A stretch of DNA of 64,000 nt, from NCBI GenBank assembly GCA_048267965.1, contig JBLWWK010000002.1, positions 62,001 through 126,000 of the forward strand, given 5' to 3'. Each line of letters starts with the position of its first letter. Position 1 is the stretch's first letter. Position numbers and translations under genes: made by a program. The notes under the pieces were generated by a model that was not told the origin of the DNA, ran no database searches, and saw only the letters and a list, made by a program, of their open reading frames with translations. Source of the stretch: GCA-2705995 sp048267965. GTDB lineage: Bacteria > Bacteroidota > Bacteroidia > Flavobacteriales_G > Salibacteraceae. Of this stretch, positions 54,837 through 62,677 are shown one piece after another.

Positions 54837-56735
54837 ATGGAATTGGCTCTTATCGATATCCTGATCATTATTGGCTTTTTATTGCTGAGTTTGGGCATCG
54901 GGATGTATTACAGAAAGCAAGCGAGCAACAGCTTGGTAGATTATTTTTTAGGAGGTAGAAACTTACCGTGGTACATTGCTGGTATTTCTATGGTAGCTAC
55001 CACATTTGCGGCTGATACTCCGTTGGCGGTGGCCGAAATGGTAGCCGAAAATGGAATTTCTAAAAACTGGCTGTGGTGGAGTTTTCTTATTGGAGGTATG
55101 CTCACCACTTTCTTTTTTTCTCGCCTTTGGAGACGTGCAGAAGTACTCACCGAGTTAGAGTTTATTCAACTCAGATACAGCGGAAAAGAAGCTAAATTTT
55201 TACGTTTATTTAAAGCCATTTATCTCGGTGTTTTTATGAATGTAATGGTTCTCGGGTGGGTAAATCTAGCCTTTAATACGTTGCTGATTACGTTCTTTAA
55301 CATCGACCCCAATGAGGTAATTTGGTATACCGCGGGCACCATGTTAATTGCCGTTTTGTACACTTCTCTTTCAGGACTAAAAGGCGTGGCTATTACCGAT
55401 AGTATTCAGTTTTTTATTGCCTTAGCAGGAACCATCATTCTCGCGTTTTTGGTGATTAACTCAGAAGAAGTAGGCGGCATTACTCAATTAAAACAAAACC
55501 TACCTGATTCGTATTTTCAGTTTTTCCCATCGGTAGGAACCGAATCTACCACAAATGTGTTTACCACGTTAAGTTTATCGATTGGTGCCTTTTTTAGCTA
55601 TGTTGCTGTGCAGTGGTGGGCGAGCTGGTATCCGGGAGCAGAACCCGGTGGTGGTGGTTACATTGCACAACGTATGATGAGTTGTAAAACAGAGAAAGAT
55701 GCTATTTACTCTACCCTGTTTTTTCAAATTGCCCACTATTGTATTCGTCCGTGGCCATGGATTTTGGTAGGTTTAGCAGCCGTTTACTTGTACTCACCTG
55801 AATATTCACTCACCGATTCTGCGCTTACTGAACACATTTACACACTTAAAGATCAAGGTCTTTCGCATGCAGAAGCTATTTTACAGATTCCAGAGTATGC
55901 CACGCAACCTGAGGTGCAAAAAACAGTAGATTATGTTTTTAACTATCGATTGGGTTATGCTTATGCCATGCTCGATTTTTTACCTACGGGTCTAAAAGGA
56001 TTATTGCTTGTAGCGTTTTTAGCTGCATACCTAAGTACGGTTAGTACGCAATTGAACTGGGGAGCTAGTTACATTGTAAACGATTTTTACCTTCCGCTTC
56101 AGCGCGAAAAAAGAAGCGAAAAACAATTGGTAACCATCAGTAAATTAGCCACTGCCGTTATTATGGTAATCAGTTTATACGTTACCACTTTAATTAATAG
56201 TATTTCGGGTGTTTGGGAATTTATTATGGAATGTGGAGCAGGCTTAGGATTGGTCTTAATTCTACGTTGGTATTGGTGGCGAATCAATGCTTGGAGTGAA
56301 ATTGCCGCAACGGTTGCACCTTTCTTAGGCTATTCGATTGGTCGATGGTATTTAACGCCTCTTTTAGGCGATGCTTTTGTTGTAAACAAAGGAACGTTCT
56401 TGTTTACGGTTGCTTTCACCACTTTAACGTGGATTATTGTTACGTATCTTACGGTTCCTACTGAAAAAACGGTATTACAACGGTTTTATCAACGCGTTCA
56501 ACCACAAGGTTTTTGGGGGCCATTTAGCACTACTACCGAACAGAACAAGGGGTTGAAATTTTTATTGATCAGCTGGTTGAGTGCCGTTTGTATGACTTAT
56601 GGTTTTCTCTTCGCTACTGGAAAGTTTTTACTGCAAGAATGGAAAGAAAGTGCTTTTTGGATGGTTTTAGTGATTTTTAGTTTTTTAGCACTTAGATGGG
56701 CTATGAAAAACGACAAAAAAGTTGACGGTATCTGA
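54837..56735 (+). CDS. Sodium:solute symporter (SSS) family
   Basis: 632 residues with about 13-14 helices (GISMVATTFAADTPLAVAEMVAENG, NLPDSYFQFFPS...). Typical of the SSS family, substrate unknown, possibly sugar or amino acid. Longer than average, with an extra C-terminal helix pair. Confidence 0.9.
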   Translation: MELALIDILIIIGFLLLSLGIGMYYRKQASNSLVDYFLGGRNLPWYIAGISMVATTFAADTPLAVAEMVAENGISKNWLWWSFLIGGMLTTFFFSRLWRRAEVLTELEFIQLRYSGKEAKFLRLFKAIYLGVFMNVMVLGWVNLAFNTLLITFFNIDPNEVIWYTAGTMLIAVLYTSLSGLKGVAITDSIQFFIALAGTIILAFLVINSEEVGGITQLKQNLPDSYFQFFPSVGTESTTNVFTTLSLSIGAFFSYVAVQWWASWYPGAEPGGGGYIAQRMMSCKTEKDAIYSTLFFQIAHYCIRPWPWILVGLAAVYLYSPEYSLTDSALTEHIYTLKDQGLSHAEAILQIPEYATQPEVQKTVDYVFNYRLGYAYAMLDFLPTGLKGLLLVAFLAAYLSTVSTQLNWGASYIVNDFYLPLQREKRSEKQLVTISKLATAVIMVISLYVTTLINSISGVWEFIMECGAGLGLVLILRWYWWRINAWSEIAATVAPFLGYSIGRWYLTPLLGDAFVVNKGTFLFTVAFTTLTWIIVTYLTVPTEKTVLQRFYQRVQPQGFWGPFSTTTEQNKGLKFLLISWLSAVCMTYGFLFATGKFLLQEWKESAFWMVLVIFSFLALRWAMKNDKKVDGI

Positions 56736-56788
56736 ATATAATTGCTATATTCGTTTAGAACCTAGTACTGTAGACACAACTCATCACA

Positions 56789-57187
56789 TTGAAAACCTTA
56801 CCCCGATTTTCGAACAGATTAGCTTTTGCGAAACTCGATTTTTTTGAAAAAATGTTGATTGTAACTCCCCACGAAGGAGTAAATATTGACGTGCAAGAAA
56901 TAGAGTTAATTATTGAAGAAGCCAAAAAGGCATTCGGTGATTCTCCCTTTACTATGGTTTCTAATTGTATTGTTCAGTTTTCGGTTAATCCCATTGCCTA
57001 CCACACCTTTTCTGCATTGCCTCAACTAAAAGCCGTTGCTTTTGTAAGAGTTACCCCTTTCGGTAGAAGCAACTTCGAATTAGAACGCAAATTCTTTCCC
57101 GCTTCTTTTCCTGTTCGTTTGTTCGATTCTTTGCATTTAGCCACTCATTGGTTAATGGAACTCGACCTAGAAGAACAGAATAACTAA
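56789..57187 (+). CDS. Small protein of unknown function, STAS-like fold possible
   Basis: 132 residues from a TTG start (an ATG at 56852 is an alternative). Pattern LIVTPHEGVNIDVQEIELIIEEAKKAF, then VAFVRVTPFGRSNFELERKFF resembles the STAS/SpoIIAA-like family. Function unknown. Confidence 0.6.
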   Translation: MKTLPRFSNRLAFAKLDFFEKMLIVTPHEGVNIDVQEIELIIEEAKKAFGDSPFTMVSNCIVQFSVNPIAYHTFSALPQLKAVAFVRVTPFGRSNFELERKFFPASFPVRLFDSLHLATHWLMELDLEEQNN

Positions 57188-57279
57188 GATTTCTGGTCTA
57201 CTTTCAACATTCTTTTCTGTGTTCTTTTGTGGTTCAACCATTAAAAAATCATAAGAAAACCGAACTTTCATTAATCGGC

Positions 57280-57309
57280 TTGGTGCTTTTAATCGGTAGC
57301 CTATCTTTG
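57280..57309 (+). promoter_or_regulatory. Bacteroidetes-type promoter of the PASTA-T9SS-menA operon
   Basis: TTG at 57280-57282 and TATCTTTG at 57302-57309 with a 19-base spacer, about 22 bases upstream of the PASTA gene start. Confidence 0.7.
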
Positions 57310-57331
57310 TTCTACTCTCTCAATAATTGGT

Positions 57332-58183
57332 ATGGGAAATTTATTTCGATTTATCTTTTCTAAAGCGTTTGTAATCAACGTAGTGATTGCTATTATCATT
57401 GTAGTTGCTGGAATTTTCTTGTTCATGAATTTCTTAGAAAATTACACGCGCCACAACGAAACTGTAGAAGTTCCTGACTTTGATGGTTTTCACTATTCTG
57501 AACTAGAAAACTTTGTAGGCGATAAAGATGTTTACTTCGAAATTATCGACTCTGTTTACGATGCTGATCTCCCAAGAGGTGTTGTGATTGAGCAACATCC
57601 AGAACCCAACTCGTACGTGAAGCCGGGTAGAAAAATCTATTTAACCATTAATAGTGTTCGTCCGCCAATGGTTTCAATGCCAGAATTGCGAGACATGACG
57701 TTGAGAAGTGCCCTCAATCGAATTGAGAGTTACGGATTAAAAACAGGGAAAATTCTTCCTACTCCCAGTGAGTGTAAAAATTGCATTGTAGACTTATTAA
57801 TCAACGGTAAATCGGTTCCTGCCGGTACAAAATTGAAAGAAGGTCAAACCATCGATTTGGTAGTAGGAGCCGGGATGAGCAACGAATTAATTCAGATTCC
57901 TATTCTTTACGAACTAACGCTTTTACAGGCAGATTCTGTACTGAGAACCAAAGGTTTAAACAAAGGCATTGTGCAATTTGACTCTACTGTTGTAAGTCAA
58001 AAAGATTCAGTTAACGCATTTATTTTCAAACAGTTTCCTGAATACATCGAAGGTGGTGAAATTCACTTAGGAAGTTCAGTTGATTTGTTGCTTACGTTAG
58101 ACAGCAATAAAATTCCTGAATTTCAGTTACCAACTACAGAACCTTCAGATTCGTCATTATTAATAATAAATGACATTGATTAG
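57332..58183 (+). CDS. Membrane-anchored PASTA-domain protein
   Basis: 283 residues: a membrane helix (VVIAIIIVVAGIFLFMNFL) then three PASTA repeats (about 43-110, 115-180, 190-255; each with the PxxxG and VxPGxxV pattern, for example VEVPDFDGFHYSEL, VSMPELRDMTLRSALNRIESYGL). There is no kinase domain. PASTA domains bind muropeptides in Gram-positives; in Bacteroidetes their role is unclear. Overlaps the T9SS gene by 14 bases. Confidence 0.88.
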   Translation: MGNLFRFIFSKAFVINVVIAIIIVVAGIFLFMNFLENYTRHNETVEVPDFDGFHYSELENFVGDKDVYFEIIDSVYDADLPRGVVIEQHPEPNSYVKPGRKIYLTINSVRPPMVSMPELRDMTLRSALNRIESYGLKTGKILPTPSECKNCIVDLLINGKSVPAGTKLKEGQTIDLVVGAGMSNELIQIPILYELTLLQADSVLRTKGLNKGIVQFDSTVVSQKDSVNAFIFKQFPEYIEGGEIHLGSSVDLLLTLDSNKIPEFQLPTTEPSDSSLLIINDID

Positions 58184-60416
58184 ACTATTTTCACTCTTCA
58201 GTTTTATCGCCTTTTTTGCACTTACAACTAGTGCCCAAATAGTTGGCGATACGCTTGTTCCACTTAGAAACAACAAGCAAATTATGCTCGAATATGCGGC
58301 TACTCAAAGTGCGCGTGTTCCTAAAAACAATCAACGATCGCAAACGGTTACGCGAGACGGCAATGTTTACCGATTTCAAATCGATACCATGCATTTGCCT
58401 TTTATCGATGATTTTAGCAGAAATAAGCAAAAAACATACAGAACCGATGTTTTGCCTGTAGGAACCACCACCATTATCGATGATGATTTTAAAGTAAACG
58501 GTGTGTACGTAGATACGCTCGAAGCTATGTTTGATACGAGTTATACTTACACGTTTAACGGAGGCACTAACCAATGGGATTCTACGGCTAATCCGTTTGT
58601 TTTAGTGGTATTTTATGAAGATCCGCAATACGTTAACATACCCACCGACACAGATACTGTTTGGATGCGACCTGCGGGTTCAATTATTAACAACGTGTTT
58701 GTTCCCAATAGTGTAGTCGAAGATACTTTGTACCTCAACAATGCAGATACGCTTTTCAACGTACCCGATGATGGTTTTTCTCTTTGGATTAATAAGTACG
58801 CCTATATCAACAATACGTTTTCGGTAAATCCGCCAACTATTGGGGTGGCTACTTTTGATGGTTTATCGGTAAATGGTGAGCCTTACAGCTCTTCGTTGGT
58901 AAATCCAAACGCATACGGTAGTGCAGATACGCTTACCTCTAAACCTATTTACTTAAAAACAAAACCTGCTGGAGCTGGAACTTATAACAACTCAGATTCT
59001 TTGTACCTCAGCTTTTTCTACCAACCAGAAGGTTTAGGTGAAAGACCCGATCCGCAAGATTCTTTGGTGCTTGAGTTCTTCTCGCCTACTCAAAATCGAT
59101 GGAATTTAATTTGGTTTGCTCAAGGTGAATCACTCAAGTCTTTTGAGCAGGTAATGATTCCGATTAACGATACCAATTATTTTCAAAACGGATTTCAGTT
59201 TAGGTTTAGAAACAAAGCAACCATTACCGGTAATCTCGATCACTGGAACATCGATTACGTTCGGCTGAACAACAACCGATCTAATCTCGATACCGAATTA
59301 GACGATGTAGCATTTGTAGAAGCTCCACCTTCGTTAATTCAATCGTATACAGAAATGCCTTGGTCGCATTACAAAGCGCAAGCCAATTCACAAATGCAAA
59401 GTAGTCTTCAAACTACGGTAAGAAACAACAGTACGGTGCCAAAGTTGGTCAACTTTACATTAAGAGTAGATGAGCAAGGAACGAACATTTACACCTCTGG
59501 AATCACCGTAGTTCCTAACTTTTTTGAGAAAACAGAAATAGCTCAAACGTTCGATGTAGCTCCATTTGAATTTCCGTCTGTAAGCACCGATACGGCTTAT
59601 GCCTATCATGTAAAATATGTGCTCAATACCACTCCTGATGTTAACAGAGATAACGATACGGCTTTTTACTATCAGCAGTTTAAAAGCTCGTACGCATACG
59701 ATGATGGCTCTGCCGAAAACGCCTATAGCTTGCGCTCTGCCAATGCCAAATTAGCATATGAATTTACGCCTACCGTTTCGCAAGATTCTTTACGTGGTGT
59801 GTATTTTTATTTCCCGAAAGTGTATAAAAACATCACGAACAAGCCTTTTAGAATTAAGATTTGGTCGAGCCTTTCTCCTGAAAATTTGATTTACGAAAGC
59901 ATTGTTCAGTTCCCAATGTACACTGGTGATCGCGACTTATATACGCGTTATGAGTTAGAAGAACCGGTACTTATCAATGGTACCTTTTACGTTGGTTTTG
60001 AACAGCGAGACCCAGAAGACATTTACATTGGTTTTGATGCTAACAACAACAACCAAGACAAGATTTTCTATAATGTAGGTAACGGTTGGACCGGCACTTT
60101 AAATGAAGGATCTTTGATGATTCGCCCTGATTTCGGCAACGGGTACAATCCTTATCCGGTGAGCGCTGAAGATCGAGAAGATGAACTTACTGAACTAAGA
60201 GCTTTCCCGAATCCAACACAGTCTCAACTCACTTTAGAGCTGAAAAACAAAAAGGGAATGGCTCGTGTTATTCACTTATCAGGAAAGTTAGTTTATGAGC
60301 AGCCTTTTTCTAACTCGGCTCTTTTAGATGTGTCTCAATGGTCTTCTGGAATTTATTTTGTTCACATTACCGAAGAAAACGGAACTGTTTACACCACCAA
60401 AGTGGTAGTTCAATAA
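58170..60416 (+). CDS. T9SS type A sorting-domain protein
   Basis: 748 residues. Signal peptide MTLIRLFSLFSFIAFFALTTSAQ. The body has beta-rich modules of unknown family. The end, LRAFPNPTQSQLTLEL...WSSGIYFVHITEENGTVYTTKVVVQ, is a type A sorting domain. Translationally coupled to the PASTA gene and followed after nine bases by menA, so all three form one operon. Confidence 0.9.
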   Translation: MTLIRLFSLFSFIAFFALTTSAQIVGDTLVPLRNNKQIMLEYAATQSARVPKNNQRSQTVTRDGNVYRFQIDTMHLPFIDDFSRNKQKTYRTDVLPVGTTTIIDDDFKVNGVYVDTLEAMFDTSYTYTFNGGTNQWDSTANPFVLVVFYEDPQYVNIPTDTDTVWMRPAGSIINNVFVPNSVVEDTLYLNNADTLFNVPDDGFSLWINKYAYINNTFSVNPPTIGVATFDGLSVNGEPYSSSLVNPNAYGSADTLTSKPIYLKTKPAGAGTYNNSDSLYLSFFYQPEGLGERPDPQDSLVLEFFSPTQNRWNLIWFAQGESLKSFEQVMIPINDTNYFQNGFQFRFRNKATITGNLDHWNIDYVRLNNNRSNLDTELDDVAFVEAPPSLIQSYTEMPWSHYKAQANSQMQSSLQTTVRNNSTVPKLVNFTLRVDEQGTNIYTSGITVVPNFFEKTEIAQTFDVAPFEFPSVSTDTAYAYHVKYVLNTTPDVNRDNDTAFYYQQFKSSYAYDDGSAENAYSLRSANAKLAYEFTPTVSQDSLRGVYFYFPKVYKNITNKPFRIKIWSSLSPENLIYESIVQFPMYTGDRDLYTRYELEEPVLINGTFYVGFEQRDPEDIYIGFDANNNNQDKIFYNVGNGWTGTLNEGSLMIRPDFGNGYNPYPVSAEDREDELTELRAFPNPTQSQLTLELKNKKGMARVIHLSGKLVYEQPFSNSALLDVSQWSSGIYFVHITEENGTVYTTKVVVQ

Positions 60417-60425
60417 ATAATCAAC

Positions 60426-61334
60426 ATGGCAACTTCCAAAGCGAAAGCGTGGCTCTCAGCTTTTAGATTGAGAACACTTCCGTTGGCAATGAGCAGCATT
60501 TTATTAGGCTCTTTTATTGCTGCCTACTATCAAGATTTTCAATGGCCGGTAACTGCTCTAGCAATTGCCACTACCCTCTTTTTACAAATCTTAAGCAACT
60601 TGGCTAACGATTACGGAGATGGTATTAAAGGAACCGATAACGAAGACAGAATTGGTCCAGATAGAGCTATTCAAAGCGGGGCTATTTCAGTAAAAGAAAT
60701 GCGCTCGATGATTGTGGTTTTTGTATTTCTCTCACTGCTTTCAGGTATCGGTTTAATCGCTGTTTCTTTTTCGGCCGAAATGTTCAACACCGCTATTTTC
60801 TTTTTGTTGTTAGGCGTTGTAGCCATTGCCGCAGCTATAAAATACACCGTTGGCAAATCTGCATACGGATACCACGGTTTAGGAGATGTTTTTGTGTTTT
60901 TATTTTTTGGATTAACAGGCGTTGTAGGAACCTTTTACTTGCATACTCATCAACTCGTTTGGGAAGTTTTTCTTGCAGGTGCAGCCATTGGTTTTCTAAG
61001 TTCTGGTGTTCTCAACCTCAATAATATGAGAGACCGATTAAGCGATGCCAAAGCCGGAAAAAACACCCTAGTGGTGAAAATTGGTGGCGAAGCGGCTAAA
61101 GCATACCATGCCTTTTTATTGACGGGTGCCCTTTTTAGCACCGCCTTATTTATCTTTTTGCTCGATTTAGGCGCTTGGTCTTGGATTTTCTTAGCCACTT
61201 TACCATTGATTTTAAAGAACTTAATTACGGTTTTCAAAAACAAAGAACCACAACTTCTCGACCCCTTGCTGAAGCAATTGGCGCTTACTACGTTGCTATT
61301 CGTAATTCTTCTTGGTGTAGGGGTTTTGGTATAA
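60426..61334 (+). CDS. menA: 1,4-dihydroxy-2-naphthoate polyprenyltransferase
   Basis: 302 residues with about eight helices and the two Asp-rich motifs of the UbiA family (NLANDYGDGIKGTDNEDR and NMRDRLSDAKAGK). It adds the polyprenyl chain in menaquinone synthesis; menC lies at 61608, convergent. Followed by an inverted pair of the scattered word. Confidence 0.95.
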   Translation: MATSKAKAWLSAFRLRTLPLAMSSILLGSFIAAYYQDFQWPVTALAIATTLFLQILSNLANDYGDGIKGTDNEDRIGPDRAIQSGAISVKEMRSMIVVFVFLSLLSGIGLIAVSFSAEMFNTAIFFLLLGVVAIAAAIKYTVGKSAYGYHGLGDVFVFLFFGLTGVVGTFYLHTHQLVWEVFLAGAAIGFLSSGVLNLNNMRDRLSDAKAGKNTLVVKIGGEAAKAYHAFLLTGALFSTALFIFLLDLGAWSWIFLATLPLILKNLITVFKNKEPQLLDPLLKQLALTTLLFVILLGVGVLV

Positions 61335-61346
61335 AATTCACTTCTC

Positions 61347-61372
61347 GGTAGGAACCCGATTTCGGTTCCTAC
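61347..61372 (+). terminator. Hairpin formed by an inverted pair of the scattered word
   Basis: GTAGGAACC (61348-61356) and its exact reverse complement GGTTCCTAC (61364-61372) form a 9-bp stem with a 7-base loop CGATTTC, 13 bases after menA, followed by ACACTTTTT. It looks like a terminator built from two copies of the word. Confidence 0.85.
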
Positions 61373-61399
61373 TACACTTTTTGGTATTTTTAAGTAAAA

Positions 61400-61594
61400 A
61401 TGAATGCTAAAAAGAACCCAAAACATGGAATTCATTGGATTTTATACGCCATTGGAATTCTCTCTATTCTCGCAGGATGCTATTCACTTGTTGTAGATTC
61501 TCAGGCCAATTTTAACAATGGCTGGAGCATACTATTGGGCGCTATCTTGATTTTTTTCGGGTATCAGCACCAAAATGGCTTACAAGATGATTAA
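61400..61594 (+). CDS. Small membrane protein of unknown function
   Basis: 64 residues with two hydrophobic helices (HWILYAIGILSILAGCYSLV and NGWSILLGAILIFFGY). It starts 65 bases after menA and ends 13 bases before menC. No family recognised. Confidence 0.65.
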   Translation: MNAKKNPKHGIHWILYAIGILSILAGCYSLVVDSQANFNNGWSILLGAILIFFGYQHQNGLQDD

Positions 61595-61607
61595 GGCCTT
61601 TTTTGAT

Positions 61608-62642
61608 TTAAGAAATCCTCCACAAACGTCCATTTTTAATCGCTAAATTTCTTTCAATGTTATTGGTAAACAAACCGCCCGTTCCTAAACCTTGTGGAAT
61701 TTCAGGTTGTAAAGTAGCCGTAAATTGTGCTATGGCGTTTAAACCAATGTTCGATTCAAGAGCCGATGTAATCCACCAACCAATATTGCGTTTTTCTGCG
61801 GCTTCTATCCACTCTAGCGTTCCTTTAAATCCGCCAATAAACGAAGGTTTTAAAATTATAAAAGGAGGCCGAATAGCATCGAGCAATTGAGCCTTGTGTT
61901 CCTTCTGAAAAACTCCAATTAACTCTTCGTCTAACGCAATATCAATAGGCGATTTTTCACAAAGCGAGCGCATGGCTTCTGGCTGCTTTACCGCAATGGG
62001 TTGCTCAATACTGTGTAAATCAAAGGCTGCTAATTTCTCTAACTTACTTAACGCTTCGGCAGGTGAAAACGCACCATTAGCGTCTACTCTAATTTCTATT
62101 TCATCTTTCGAATACCGCGACCGTATGTGTGCCAAACACGCTAATTCTTCTTCAAAATCAATCGCCCCGATTTTCATCTTTATGCACGAAAATCCAGCGG
62201 CAATTTTCTCAGAAATTTGGCTCAACATAGTAGCTTTATCTCCCATCCAAACCAAACCGTTAATGGGCAGAGAAGCAACACCTCGCGTAAAATCCGATTC
62301 AAAATAGATGTGCTCTTTCGAGTTTTCTAACTCTTTAAATGCCATTTCTAAACCAAACTGAATGCTGGGCCATTCACGCAGTTCTTCGTATAAATCTTCG
62401 AACGGCTCGTTTACGCGTTGGCAAACTTCTTTTAATTTTTCTTCGTAGTTAGGCCGGTCATCAGCACTTAATCCTCGCAAAATACCGCACTCGCCTATGG
62501 CCGTTTTCGAGTGGGTTCCTTCTCGTGTGAGCTCAATTAACCAAGATTCTTTCTGAGTTAAAACACCTCTTGAGGTCCCACCCGGTTTTTTAAAATTCAA
62601 CACATATCTTTGGTATTTCGCACTATACATTCTGCCTAACAT
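61608..62642 (-). CDS. menC: o-Succinylbenzoate synthase
   Basis: 344 residues of the enolase superfamily: the KxK motif CIKMKIGA, metal ligands in EIRVDANGAFSPAEAL, SIEQPIAV and ALDEELIG, and the second Lys in FIILKPSFIGGF. It dehydrates SHCHC to OSB in menaquinone synthesis. Convergent with menA. Start at 62642 or 62630. Confidence 0.93.
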   Translation of the reverse strand: MLGRMYSAKYQRYVLNFKKPGGTSRGVLTQKESWLIELTREGTHSKTAIGECGILRGLSADDRPNYEEKLKEVCQRVNEPFEDLYEELREWPSIQFGLEMAFKELENSKEHIYFESDFTRGVASLPINGLVWMGDKATMLSQISEKIAAGFSCIKMKIGAIDFEEELACLAHIRSRYSKDEIEIRVDANGAFSPAEALSKLEKLAAFDLHSIEQPIAVKQPEAMRSLCEKSPIDIALDEELIGVFQKEHKAQLLDAIRPPFIILKPSFIGGFKGTLEWIEAAEKRNIGWWITSALESNIGLNAIAQFTATLQPEIPQGLGTGGLFTNNIERNLAIKNGRLWRIS

Positions 62643-62677
62643 TTAAATTTTTGCACAAAATTTGAGCATATCGTGTA

